From the NCBI RefSeq assembly GCF_004134865.1, contig NZ_SDPO01000002.1, positions 186,001-250,000 of the forward strand: a stretch of 64,000 nt of DNA, written 5' to 3'. The notes under the pieces were generated by a model. The model did no database searches, had not been told where the DNA came from, and saw only the letters and a program-made list of their open reading frames with translations. A program made the position numbers and the translations under genes. The DNA comes from Agromyces fucosus. Lineage in GTDB: Bacteria > Actinomycetota > Actinomycetes > Actinomycetales > Microbacteriaceae. Below, piece after piece: positions 43,105-53,006 of the stretch (position 1 is the stretch's first letter; each line of letters starts with the position of its first letter).

Positions 43105-43217
43105 CGACCCCAACCCGCCGCCCGGTGGCCCTCGCAGGCCATACACGGCACGAGTTCGCGACATTTGTCGGGTCGGCGGGATTTCCAGTCTGACTTCATT
43201 CTTTTTTCTCTATTTGA

Positions 43218-43229
43218 TATAAAGACCTC
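43218..43229 (+). promoter_or_regulatory. Leaderless promoter of the ROK kinase
   Basis: TATAAA at 43218-43223 lies 6 bases before the ATG at 43230 within a strongly AT-rich tract (43190-43223). Transcription should start at the start codon, and no ribosome-binding site is present. Confidence 0.5.
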
Positions 43230-44129
43230 ATGACGTTCTCTCCCATCGGAGCCACGACTCCGAGATTCGTCGGTATCGACATCGGCGGCACGAAGGTTCG
43301 CGCCATCGTCGCGGATGCCGAATGCCGCCGACTCGCCGACGCGACCGAGCCGACCTCCCAGGATGTCCTGGCGCAGGTTCGGCGTCTCGTCGTCGAGCTC
43401 GGGGAGGGCGCCGCAGCGGCCGTCGGCATCGGCGTTCCGGGCACCGTGGATCCGCTGAGCGGGATCGTCAGCAAGGTACCGAACGTCGCCGCGCTCGACG
43501 GCCTCCCCCTCGCCAGGCAGCTGGCGCTGGAATTCGGCATCCCCGTCGCGGTCGAGAACGACCTCATCGCGGCGGCCCTCGCGGAACTGCAGGTCGGCGG
43601 GCACGGTGACAGCATGGTCGCCGTCATCGCCGCCGGCACCGGCATCGGGCTCGGCCTCGTCTACCGCGGCGAGCTCGTGCGCGGTGCGCGCGGCGCGGCC
43701 GGCGAGATCGCCGACATCCCACTCGACGGCGGAGGAGTGCTCGAGGACCGACTGTCGATCCGGGGTCTCATCGCCGGATATCGTCGCGCAGGCGGCCCCG
43801 TCGACCACGGCGTGCCCGAGATCCTCGCGCGCGCGGAACGCCACGACCCTGCGGCGTTCGCTGCGGTCGACGAGTACGCCCGGATGCTCGCGTTCGCCGT
43901 GCGGACGGTGGTCGCGGTCGTCGACCCGGCGCGCGTCGTCCTCACCGGCGGTCTGGGCAGCAGCGATCTCGTAGTCGGCAGGCTTCGCCTGCATCTCGAC
44001 GAGTCGATGAGTCGTCGCGTCACTGCCAGCGAACTCGGCGCCGACTCACCCGCTCATGGCGCGATGCTGCTCGCGCTCAACGCCGTCTCGTCGCCCGTCC
44101 CGGTGGCGACGTCGTCGACGATCACGTAG
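43230..44129 (+). CDS. ROK-family sugar kinase
   Basis: A 299-residue ROK protein without a DNA-binding domain. FVGIDIGGTKVRAIVAD (residues 13-29) is an intact phosphate loop, VENDLIAAALAEL near 110 holds the catalytic Asp, and VIAAGTGIGLGLVYRGELVRGARGAAGEI near 130 is typical of active kinases. The ROK zinc motif CxCGxxGC is missing. It is therefore a probable hexose or amino-sugar kinase. Divergent from the ten-gene operon that ends in nagB, it could supply the phosphorylated amino sugar that NagB deaminates. The last 76 bases overlap the convergent cupin gene. Confidence 0.85.
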   Translation: MTFSPIGATTPRFVGIDIGGTKVRAIVADAECRRLADATEPTSQDVLAQVRRLVVELGEGAAAAVGIGVPGTVDPLSGIVSKVPNVAALDGLPLARQLALEFGIPVAVENDLIAAALAELQVGGHGDSMVAVIAAGTGIGLGLVYRGELVRGARGAAGEIADIPLDGGGVLEDRLSIRGLIAGYRRAGGPVDHGVPEILARAERHDPAAFAAVDEYARMLAFAVRTVVAVVDPARVVLTGGLGSSDLVVGRLRLHLDESMSRRVTASELGADSPAHGAMLLALNAVSSPVPVATSSTIT

Positions 44130-44476
44130 AGCTTGCGCACGGTCTCGTGCACGACCCACACCCCGCGCCATCCGCTCGGCATGACGAGGGTGTCGCCGGC
44201 GTCGAGCGTGACGGGCTCGTCGCCGTCGACCTCGATCGAGACGCGACCCGAGAGGATCTGGCAGATCTCGGTGTAGCCGTCACGCGTAGCCGTGAACCGG
44301 CCGGGCGTGCACTCCCAGTAGCCGACGTCGAGACCGGCACGAGCCCAGAGCGAGTCGGATGCCTCGAGCACGCCGTCGGTCACGGCGGTGGCCTTCGGCG
44401 AACGGTCGCCGAGGTCGCGCTCGAGCGGGCCGAGTCCGGCGACGGTCGGAGCGGCAAGCTGCTGCTGCTGCTGCAT
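44054..44476 (-). CDS. Single-domain cupin protein
   Basis: A 140-residue cupin. The core reads YTEICQILSGRVSIEVDGDEPVTLDAGDTLVMPSGWRGVWVVHETVRKLYVIV, matching the DUF861/EutQ-like cupins that often accompany amine or amino-acid oxidases. The usual metal-binding His pair is not evident, since motif 1 has no HxH. The N-terminus is MQQQQQL, encoded by five CAG codons in a row. It starts 2 bases after the FAD oxidoreductase stop, so it is cotranscribed. The tail overlaps the ROK kinase gene by 76 bases on the opposite strand. Confidence 0.82.
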   Translation of the reverse strand: MQQQQQLAAPTVAGLGPLERDLGDRSPKATAVTDGVLEASDSLWARAGLDVGYWECTPGRFTATRDGYTEICQILSGRVSIEVDGDEPVTLDAGDTLVMPSGWRGVWVVHETVRKLYVIVDDVATGTGDETALSASSIAP

Positions 44477-44478
44477 GG

Positions 44479-45855
44479 TCAGCGCCCTGCGACGAGGTCG
44501 GCGAGGTGGGCGATCGGCGAGGTGGTCGCGCGGCCGCGCAGCTCGGAACGGTCGGCCGCGTGATACGCCCCGTAGATGGCCTGCACGGCCAGCCAGCGGA
44601 GCGGCTCGATCTCCCACTTGCGGGCACGGTGCCCGACCCACGGCAGGCGGGTGAGCGCGGTGTCGCGGCCGAGCACGAGGTCGCGCAACGTGCGGCCGGC
44701 GAGGTTCGTCGCGGTCACGCCGGTGCCGACGTAGCCGCCCGCCCAGCCGAGGCCGGTGGCGCGGTCGTGGCCGACGGTGGCCGCCCAGTCGCGGGGAACG
44801 CCGAGCACTCCCGACCAGGCGTGGTCGATCGCGGCATCCGCTGCCATGGGGAAGAAGCGAGCCAGCAGCGCGCCGAGACTGTCGATCGTGGCCTGCTGGG
44901 TGCGGCCGTCCTGATCGACGCGCGAGCCGTAGCGGTACGGCACGCCGCGGCCGCCGAACGCGATGCGGTCGTCGGCGGTGCGCTGCGCGTACATGTAGAC
45001 GTGGGCCATGTCGCCGAGCACCTCGCGGCCGTTCCAGCCGATCTCGTCCCACACGGATGCCGCGAGCGGCTCGGTCACGATGAGCGACGAGTTCATCGGC
45101 AACCACGTGCGGTGCTCGCCCCGCAGGTCGGGCGTGAAGCCCTCGGTGGCACGCAGGATGTGGGCGGCGCGCACGGTGCCATGGTCGGTGCGAGCCTCGC
45201 CGGGACGGATCTCGGTGACCGTGGTGCCCTCGTAGATCGTCACCCCGAGGCGCTCGACCGCTCCGGCGAGGCCGAGGGCGAGCTTCGCGGGGTGGATGCG
45301 CGCACAGTGCGGATGCCAGGCGGCACCGAGCATGCCGGCGACGTTGACGCGAGCGGTCGCCTCCTTCGTGTCGAGCAGCTGCACGTCGGTCGCCGGCCAG
45401 GACTGCTCGGCCGCGACATACGACTTCAGGCGGGCGAACTGGGCCGGCGTGTACGCGACCTCGAGCTCGCCGCCCTTGTGCAGGTCGGCGTCGATCCCCT
45501 CGGCGCCGGCGACGGCGATGACCTCGTCGACGGTCTCGTTGAGCGCCACCTGTTGTGCGATCGCGGCCTCGCGCCCGTGCGTCTTCACGTACTGCTCGCG
45601 TCCGCCGGTGACGGAGTTGGTGAGCCATCCGCCGTTGCGGCCCGAAGCGCCGTACCCGGCGAAGCGCCGCTCGAGCACGGCCACGCGCAGGTCGGGCTGG
45701 TCGCGCTTCAGGTAGTACGCCGCCCAGAGGCCGGTGTAGCCGGCGCCGACGATCGCGACGTCGACGTCGACGTCGAGGTCGCCGGGCAGCGCCGGACGAG
45801 GCGTCGGCAGGCCGACCTGCTGCAGCCAGAACGAGACGCCGCCGTTCGCGGTCAT
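44479..45855 (-). CDS. FAD-dependent amine/amino-acid oxidoreductase (DAO family, PuuB-like)
   Basis: A 458-residue flavoprotein. The dinucleotide motif is VDVAIVGAGYTGLWAAYYLKRDQPDLRVAVLERRFAGYGASGRNGGW with the 'ASGRNGGW' stretch typical of gamma-glutamylputrescine oxidase and glycine/sarcosine oxidase-like members. GRIHPAKL-type substrate-domain segment (CARIHPAKLALGL) is near 200, and the C-terminal GWAGGYVGTGVTATNLAGRTLRDLVLG is the FAD-contacting end. ATG 45855. Together with the cupin it probably oxidises an amine or amino-acid conjugate. The adjacent divergent TetR gene is the likely regulator. Confidence 0.87.
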   Translation of the reverse strand: MTANGGVSFWLQQVGLPTPRPALPGDLDVDVDVAIVGAGYTGLWAAYYLKRDQPDLRVAVLERRFAGYGASGRNGGWLTNSVTGGREQYVKTHGREAAIAQQVALNETVDEVIAVAGAEGIDADLHKGGELEVAYTPAQFARLKSYVAAEQSWPATDVQLLDTKEATARVNVAGMLGAAWHPHCARIHPAKLALGLAGAVERLGVTIYEGTTVTEIRPGEARTDHGTVRAAHILRATEGFTPDLRGEHRTWLPMNSSLIVTEPLAASVWDEIGWNGREVLGDMAHVYMYAQRTADDRIAFGGRGVPYRYGSRVDQDGRTQQATIDSLGALLARFFPMAADAAIDHAWSGVLGVPRDWAATVGHDRATGLGWAGGYVGTGVTATNLAGRTLRDLVLGRDTALTRLPWVGHRARKWEIEPLRWLAVQAIYGAYHAADRSELRGRATTSPIAHLADLVAGR

Positions 45856-45892
45856 GGGTTCCTCTCCGGTGAGATCGATGAAGTATCGGCGT

Positions 45893-45915
45893 GTTTTACA
45901 ACAATGTTTTGAAAC
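45893..45915. promoter_or_regulatory. Imperfect palindrome, probable TetR operator
   Basis: GTTTTACAACAATGTTTTG followed by AAAC is a 23-base near-palindrome (about 18 of 23 positions symmetric) in the 120-base gap between the FAD oxidoreductase and the tetR gene, and is conspicuously AT-rich. Confidence 0.55.
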
Positions 45916-45975
45916 GTACCCGCGGTGGTGGCAGGCTGTCAACCGAGAGTTGTCAGCAGAGAGAGGGAGGTCGCC

Positions 45976-46584
45976 GTGCCGATCGACGTCGACGCCGATG
46001 AACGCTTCGCCGACATCGCCCGCGCGACGGTCGAGGTCGCCCGCGAGCGCGGCACCCGCGCCGTGACACTGCGCGCCGTCGCCGATCGCCTCGGCCGCTC
46101 GACGGCGTACATCACCAACTTCGTGCCCTCGCGCGCGCACCTCATGGCCAATGCCCTCGACCACGCCCGCACGCAGTGGGATGCCGAGCGACGCGACCAT
46201 CTCGGCGAGCTCGTCGGCGTCGAGCGGCTCGCCGCACTCGCCCGGTGGATGTGCACGTCCGACCCCGAGGAGAACGTGCTGCGCAGCCTCTGGATCGAGG
46301 TCATCGCCGACGTGCACGGCGCGAACGAGCGCGCCTACCGCGTCGTGCGAGGCGTGACGGATGCCACGTACGAGAAGTTCCTCGACGGCGCCGAGCACGT
46401 CGAGCACGACGGGGCATCCGTCGATCGCGAGACGGCCGCGCACATCGCCGACATCCTCTACCTCTACTGCCGCGGCTACGAGGTCAAGGCCGTCGAGGAC
46501 CCGGCGTCGTGGACGGATGCACGTGTGCAGGCCTCGCTCGAGGTGCTGCTGCGCACGCTCGTGTTCGGGCGCCCGCCGATCTAG
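45976..46584 (+). CDS. TetR-family transcriptional regulator
   Basis: A 202-residue regulator. The N-terminal helix-turn-helix is VEVARERGTRAVTLRAVADRLGRSTAYITNFVPSRAHLMANAL (residues 18-60); the C-terminal domain is a variable all-helical ligand/dimer domain. GTG 45976 has GAGGGAGG at 45963-45970. Divergent from the FAD oxidoreductase/cupin pair. The final 34 bases coding for EVLLRTLVFGR are found again at 61.6 kb, at the far side of the muropeptide genes, forming direct repeats. Confidence 0.9.
   Translation: MPIDVDADERFADIARATVEVARERGTRAVTLRAVADRLGRSTAYITNFVPSRAHLMANALDHARTQWDAERRDHLGELVGVERLAALARWMCTSDPEENVLRSLWIEVIADVHGANERAYRVVRGVTDATYEKFLDGAEHVEHDGASVDRETAAHIADILYLYCRGYEVKAVEDPASWTDARVQASLEVLLRTLVFGRPPI
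46539..46572 (+). repeat. Left copy of 34-base direct repeat (3' end of tetR)
   Basis: The 34 bases inside the tetR 3' end that encode EVLLRTLVFGR recur at 61619-61652 in the same orientation with one mismatch (G46569 versus A61649). Thirty bases are identical without interruption. The two copies bracket the muropeptide-recycling genes. Confidence 0.9.
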
Positions 46585-46599
46585 CCGACGCCCGATGAC

Positions 46600-48239
<1,640 letters not shown>

Positions 48240-48243
<4 letters not shown>

Positions 48244-49337
48244 TCCTGTGTGCTGAGGGCCGAGGCGAGCGCGTCGAGCACGCGCCGCCAGAGGATGTCG
48301 GTGGGTGCCGGCTCGGCCGCGAGCAGGCGGTTGCTCGCGAAGGCCACGGCGATGCCGCGCCCGGGCACGAAGCCCACGGCGCAGCCGGTGAATCCGGGGT
48401 GCCAGAGCAGCGGCATCCGCTCGCCCTGCACGATGAGTTCGCGACGCCGCCAGCCGAGCGCCTGCTCGGCGTCGGGTCCGGCGGCGATGACGTCGGCCGT
48501 GATGTCGGGGTTCCAGAGCTCGGGCCGTTCATCGGCGCGGCTGAGCGCGGCGGCGACCTCGAGCACGTCGTCGACGGACCCGAAGAGCCCGGCATGCCCC
48601 GCGACACCGCCGAAGGCATGGAAGCAGTTGCCGTCGTTGGCCTCGCCGTTGACGGGCGCGGTGCGCCAGGCGAAGCCCGCATCGCTCCATGCGACGGGGT
48701 ACGGATGCCCCGTGGCGACCATGCGGCGTTCGGCCTCGTCTCCGCGGGAACTCGTCGCGGCCTCGACCTCGACGGGCCCGTAGCCGAGTGAGCTGAGGCC
48801 GAGCGGGCGCACGACGAGCTCGCGCACGGCCAGGTCGAGCGGCTGTCCGGCCGCGGCCTCGACGACCCGGCCGAGGTGCATGAACCCGAGGTCGGAGTAG
48901 TGCCGCTCGCTGCGCGCGGCGTACCGGAGCGGCAGCGCGTCGATCGTGGCGAGCGGGTCGTCGCCAGGGGCGAGGTAGAGCGGCTGCCACTCCCAGAGCC
49001 CGGCGCGGTGCTGCAGGAGGTCGCGGATGCTCGTCTCGGCATCGCCCCCGTAGCTCGGCACGAACCTCGTGACGAGGTCGTCGAACCCGAGCTCGCCCAT
49101 CGAGGCGAGACGGTGCAGCGCGGTGGTCGTGCCGACGACCTTGCTCACCGAGGCGAGATCGTGCACCGTGCCGCGACGCATCGCTCCGGCGACGGGCCGC
49201 TCGGGCGCGGCGAGGCCGGCCGCGGCGACGTGTCGTGCTCCGTCGACGTCGATGCCGATCACGCAGCCGGCGGGTGCCCCGACGCCGGGCGCGACGATCG
49301 CCTCGGCAGCGGCGAGGAGGATCTCGTGGGAGCTCAT
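48240..49337 (-). CDS. Beta-lactamase-fold serine hydrolase, AmiE-like
   Basis: A 365-residue class C beta-lactamase-like hydrolase. The nucleophile is in LASVSKVVGTTTALHRLA (SxxK) near residue 62. The second motif is YSDLGFMHLG (Tyr-Ser, near 148), and the third is near WHPGFTGCAVGF toward residue 320. There is no signal peptide, so it is cytoplasmic. In Bacillus subtilis a protein of this fold, AmiE (YbbE), is encoded with murQ, murR and nagZ and cleaves the MurNAc-L-Ala amide. The same operon context here makes that the best guess; a generic esterase is the alternative. Overlaps neighbours by 4 bases on both sides. Confidence 0.82.
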
Positions 49338-50428
49338 GCGGCCACCTGCCTTGCGAGCCCGAGGATCCCGAGACCAGCAGCATCCGCGAGCACGGCTCGA
49401 TCGCCCGCATACTCGAGCCCGCCGTCGACAGGGGACGTACGCAGCCACAGCCCGGCGTCGAGGTCGTGCACCGCTGCCGGGCGGATCGCGGCGGCGAGCG
49501 ATGCGGCGGAGGCCACGCCCACGGCGCTCTCCATCATGCAGCCGACGAGCACCTCGACGCCCGCGGCCCGAGCCTCGGCGGCGAGGCGCAACGCCTCGGC
49601 GGGTCCGCCGGTCTTGGCGAGCTTGATGTTGACGAGGTCGGCGGCGCGGCGGCGCACGATGCGGCGCAGGTCGAGGCTCGTCCACACCGACTCGTCGGCG
49701 AGGATCGGAGTGTCGACGGCGGCCGTCACCTCGGCGAGGCCGTCGAGATCAGCGGCGGCCACGGGCTGCTCGACGAGTTCGAGGCCCACGCCCGCGTCCT
49801 CGGCCTCGCGGATGACCCGGATCGCGGCGCCGGGCGTCCACGCCTGGTTCGCATCGACGCGCAGCACGACCGCCGGTCCGAGTTCGTCGCGCAGCGCCAC
49901 GAGTGCCGGCACGACCGCCTCCTCAGCGGCCGCCTTGACCTTGATGCAGCCGAACCCGTCGTCGACGTGCGCACGGGCGCGTTCCACGAGTCCGTCGACG
50001 GAGCCCGCCGAGAGCGTCATGTCGGTGCGCACGTGCGCGATGCCGTGCTCGGCGCCGAAGAGGTCGGCGACGCGGCATCCGGCGACCTGCGCGGCCAGGT
50101 CGGTCAGCGCGCACTCCACGGCGCTCCTCGCCGAGCGGTTGCCGACGACCGCGGCGGCGATGGCGGCCGCCCACCGCTCCTGCTCGGCGATCGGGACGCC
50201 GAGCACGGCCTCGGCGATCGGCCCTGCGACCGCCGCCCGCACGCTCTCGGGGCTCTCCCCGGTCACGCGCCAGCTCGTGGGCGCCTCGCCCCACCCGCTG
50301 CGCCCGTCGCCGTCGACCGCCTCGACGAGCATCACGTCGATCTCGTCTGCGCGGCGGATCGCCGTGACGAAGGGGCGCACGAGCGCGCTCGGCACCCGGT
50401 GCACCCGGAGTTCGACGAGCCGGGTCAT
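49334..50428 (-). CDS. Dipeptide epimerase of the enolase superfamily (L-Ala-D/L-Glu epimerase type)
   Basis: A 364-residue muconate-lactonising subgroup enzyme. Catalytic bases are Lys163 and Lys165 in CIKVKAA and Lys269/272 in VNIKLAK. Metal ligands are Asp192 (VDANQ), Glu220 (VEQPV) and Asp245 (ADES). The DxD motif HDLDAGLWL (Asp322/Asp324), which binds the dipeptide ammonium in known epimerases, is present. It should convert L-Ala-D-Glu from peptidoglycan to L-Ala-L-Glu for peptidase digestion. ATG 50428 is chosen because the domain begins there. The operon context of muropeptide uptake strongly supports the assignment. Confidence 0.88.
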   Translation of the reverse strand: MTRLVELRVHRVPSALVRPFVTAIRRADEIDVMLVEAVDGDGRSGWGEAPTSWRVTGESPESVRAAVAGPIAEAVLGVPIAEQERWAAAIAAAVVGNRSARSAVECALTDLAAQVAGCRVADLFGAEHGIAHVRTDMTLSAGSVDGLVERARAHVDDGFGCIKVKAAAEEAVVPALVALRDELGPAVVLRVDANQAWTPGAAIRVIREAEDAGVGLELVEQPVAAADLDGLAEVTAAVDTPILADESVWTSLDLRRIVRRRAADLVNIKLAKTGGPAEALRLAAEARAAGVEVLVGCMMESAVGVASAASLAAAIRPAAVHDLDAGLWLRTSPVDGGLEYAGDRAVLADAAGLGILGLARQVAA

Positions 50429-50928
50429 GCCGGCCCCCGTCCACCACGACGGAGTCGAAGCTCCGGCTCGCCGAACTCCGCCTGCGTGCGCATTCCACCG
50501 TCGGGCAGCCATCCACGGCCCCGGTAGAACGCGATCGACGGCGCGTTCGCAGCGAAGACCCAGAGCGCCACGGAATCCGCGCCGCCGGCGCTGAGGGACT
50601 CGAACGCGGCATCGAGCAGGCGCGTGCCGAGGCCGAGACCCCTGGCGTCGGGCGAGACGTAGAGCGAATGCACCGCACCGCCACGGCCCTCCTGCCCGGG
50701 CGCGAAACGGGCGACGCCCTGCACGAGGCCGTCGTGCTCGGCGACGAGCACCGTGCCCTCGGTGGAGAGGAGCACCCGGCGCCAGAGCGCCTGCGCACGG
50801 TCATCCGTCATCGCCTCGATCGCCGCAGCCGGCAGCACGCCGACGTAGCTCTCACGCCAGCACGCGAGGAAGACGGCGACGATCGCGTCGCGGTCGTCGC
50901 TCGTCGCGGGGCGAAGCGTCACGGCCAT
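50425..50928 (-). CDS. GNAT-family N-acetyltransferase
   Basis: A 167-residue GNAT. LRPATSDDRDAIVAVFLACWRESYVGVLP is the typical N-terminal strand and helix, and LYVSPDARGLGLGTRLLDAAFE (about 95-116) is the acetyl-CoA binding motif A (R/Q-x-x-G-x-G/A). WVFAANAPSIAFYRGRGW is motif B. The substrate is not predictable; within this operon it may acetylate a deacetylated sugar or peptide. Start overlaps the epimerase gene by 4 bases and lies 3 bases after the anmK stop. Confidence 0.88.
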   Translation of the reverse strand: MAVTLRPATSDDRDAIVAVFLACWRESYVGVLPAAAIEAMTDDRAQALWRRVLLSTEGTVLVAEHDGLVQGVARFAPGQEGRGGAVHSLYVSPDARGLGLGTRLLDAAFESLSAGGADSVALWVFAANAPSIAFYRGRGWLPDGGMRTQAEFGEPELRLRRGGRGPA

Positions 50929-50931
50929 GGT

Positions 50932-52101
50932 TCAGCGACCCTCCTCGAGCACGAGCGACCGGAGGCCGTCGACCGGCTTCGGCAGCACGAGCGGCCCGTC
51001 ACCCGGGGTGATGGTGCCGAGGATGCGTGGGGCACGGGCCCCGGTGCCGCCGGGGACGGTGGCAGGAATGCCGTGCAGGGTGCACCAGCCGATGAGGGCG
51101 AAGGCGATGGCCTCCTTGCTGTCGGCCGGGGCTCCGAGCTCGTCGGCGAGCACCACTTCGACGTCGGGAAGCGCCGCGCGCAGCCCGTCGAGGATCAGCG
51201 GATTGCGGCATCCGCCGCCCGAGACCGCCAGGAAGCCGATGCCGGCCGCACGCACGTCGCGGGCGACCGACTGCACCGTGAGCTCGGTGAGGGTTCGCAC
51301 GAGGTCGGCGACCTCGAGTGAACGGCCGAGCCGCGCCTCGGCGTCGCGCACGTAGGCGAGGTGGAAGTGCTCCTTGCCCGTGCTCTTCGGCGCGGTCAGC
51401 GCGTAGTACGGGTCGGCGAGGAGCAGTGCGAGCAGTTCGTCGTCGACGGTGCCGCCCGATGCGATTCGGGCATCGTCGTCGTAGCCGAGGTCGTTCAGCG
51501 CCTCGTCGACGACGACCGCGTCGACGAGCGCGTTCGCCGGACCGATGTCGTAGGCGACGAGCGAGCCCTCGCCGACGACGGTCATGTTGGAGATGCCGCC
51601 GAGGTTCAGTGCGGCCGAGACACCCGAACGCCCGCGGAGCAGCAGCTCGTCGAGGAAGGAGACGAGCGGTGCGCCATGACCGCCGGCGACGATGTCGCGG
51701 ATGCGCACGTCGGAGACGACGGGCACTCCCAGCCGTTCGGCGATCCACGCAGGCTGGCCGATCTGCAGCGTGCCGAGCGCGTGCGCGCCGTCGACCCAGT
51801 GGTAGACGGTCTGCCCGTGAGAGGTGACCGCGTCGACCCCGCCGACCGCATCGCGAGCGGCGAGGGCCGCATCGGCGAACGCCTGGCCGATGAGCGTGTC
51901 GAGCTCGCAGATCTCGGCGAGCGTCGTCCGCGCCGGCGGCAGGGCGGCGATCAGCCGCTCGCGCAGGGCGGGCGCGTACGACGTCGTGGCGTCGTGGAGC
52001 ACACGCCCCGAGAGCACGCCGCCGCGCTCGGAGAACTCGACGACGGCGACGTCGATGCCGTCGTGCGAGGTGCCGGAGATCATGCCGAGAACACGCATCA
52101 T
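50932..52101 (-). CDS. anmK: Anhydro-N-acetylmuramic acid kinase
   Basis: A 389-residue AnmK that phosphorylates and hydrolyses 1,6-anhydro-MurNAc to MurNAc-6-phosphate. The phosphate loop is [18 protein letters not shown] near the N-terminus. [13 protein letters not shown] is near 90, [17 protein letters not shown] near 185, [11 protein letters not shown] near 210 with the catalytic Asp, and [17 protein letters not shown] near 295. Length matches the family (~370-390). ATG 52101 forms an ATGA overlap with the murQ stop and follows GGAAGG. AnmK next to MurQ shows that the operon handles anhydro-muropeptides, the products of lytic transglycosylases. Confidence 0.93.
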   Translation of the reverse strand: MMRVLGMISGTSHDGIDVAVVEFSERGGVLSGRVLHDATTSYAPALRERLIAALPPARTTLAEICELDTLIGQAFADAALAARDAVGGVDAVTSHGQTVYHWVDGAHALGTLQIGQPAWIAERLGVPVVSDVRIRDIVAGGHGAPLVSFLDELLLRGRSGVSAALNLGGISNMTVVGEGSLVAYDIGPANALVDAVVVDEALNDLGYDDDARIASGGTVDDELLALLLADPYYALTAPKSTGKEHFHLAYVRDAEARLGRSLEVADLVRTLTELTVQSVARDVRAAGIGFLAVSGGGCRNPLILDGLRAALPDVEVVLADELGAPADSKEAIAFALIGWCTLHGIPATVPGGTGARAPRILGTITPGDGPLVLPKPVDGLRSLVLEEGR

Positions 52102-53006
52102 GCACCTTCCATCGCGGGCCGGAGTCGGCCGCCTGCTGCAGCCAGGCGCGCCTCGGCCTCTGACTGCGAGAGCCCGCGAGCGAGCACGAGCACCGAGGTC
52201 TTCACGTCGTAGTCGTTGCCATCGAGGGTGGCGGCCGCCCGCTCGCGCGGCACCCCGGCGATCTCGGCCACCATCCGCACCGCGCGGTCGCGGAGCTTGT
52301 GGTTCGTGGGCTTCAGGTCGACCATGAAGCTGCCGTAGGTCTTGCCCTGGCGCACCATCACGATCGTCGAGAACATGTTGAGCACGAGCTTCTGCGCCGT
52401 GCCCGCCTTCAGCCGCGTCGAGCCCGTGAGCACCTCGGGGCCGACGGCCACCTCGATCGGGAACTCGGCGGCGGCGCTCAGCGCCGTGTCGACGTTGCAC
52501 GAGAGGCCCACCGTGAGGGCACCGAGCTCGCGAGCCCGTTCGACGGCCGCGATCACGTACGGCGTGCGACCGCTCGACGCGATGCCGATGACCGTGTCGA
52601 GCGGGCCGATCCTCGCCTCGTCGATCGCGGCGGCACCGGCGTCGGCGTCGTCTTCAGCGCCCTCCGTCGGGGTGACGATCGCCGACGCGCCGCCCGCCAT
52701 GATCGCGAAGACCAGCTCGGGCGGCGTGCTGAACGTCGGCGGGCACTCCGAGGCGTCGACCACGGCGATGCGACCGGGGGTGCCGGCGCCCACGTAGACG
52801 AGTCGCCCGCCACGCGACATCCGCTCGCTCGCCGCCTCGATCGCCGGAACGATCTGCGGGAGGGCGCGTTCGACCGCGCCGGGGACCGTGGCGTCGGCCT
52901 CGTTCATGGCCGCGGCGATCTCCGCCACGCTCATGCGGTCGAGCTCGGCGTAGCGCGGGTTGCTCGCCTCGGTGGCGAGATCCGCCAGGTCGTCGTCGAG
53001 CGTCAT
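52098..53006 (-). CDS. murQ: N-acetylmuramic acid 6-phosphate etherase
   Basis: A 302-residue MurQ, a SIS-domain lyase that removes D-lactate from MurNAc-6-phosphate to give GlcNAc-6-phosphate. Signature [23 protein letters not shown] (70-92) includes Glu87; PTEGAEDD includes Glu115, matching the two catalytic glutamates of E. coli Mur[15 protein letters not shown] and [21 protein letters not shown] (about 200) are also diagnostic. It is the pivotal enzyme of the operon, connecting anhydro-MurNAc phosphorylation (AnmK) with GlcNAc-6-phosphate and D-lactate metabolism. Overlaps both neighbours by 4 bases. Confidence 0.96.
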   Translation of the reverse strand: MTLDDDLADLATEASNPRYAELDRMSVAEIAAAMNEADATVPGAVERALPQIVPAIEAASERMSRGGRLVYVGAGTPGRIAVVDASECPPTFSTPPELVFAIMAGGASAIVTPTEGAEDDADAGAAAIDEARIGPLDTVIGIASSGRTPYVIAAVERARELGALTVGLSCNVDTALSAAAEFPIEVAVGPEVLTGSTRLKAGTAQKLVLNMFSTIVMVRQGKTYGSFMVDLKPTNHKLRDRAVRMVAEIAGVPRERAAATLDGNDYDVKTSVLVLARGLSQSEAEARLAAAGGRLRPAMEGA

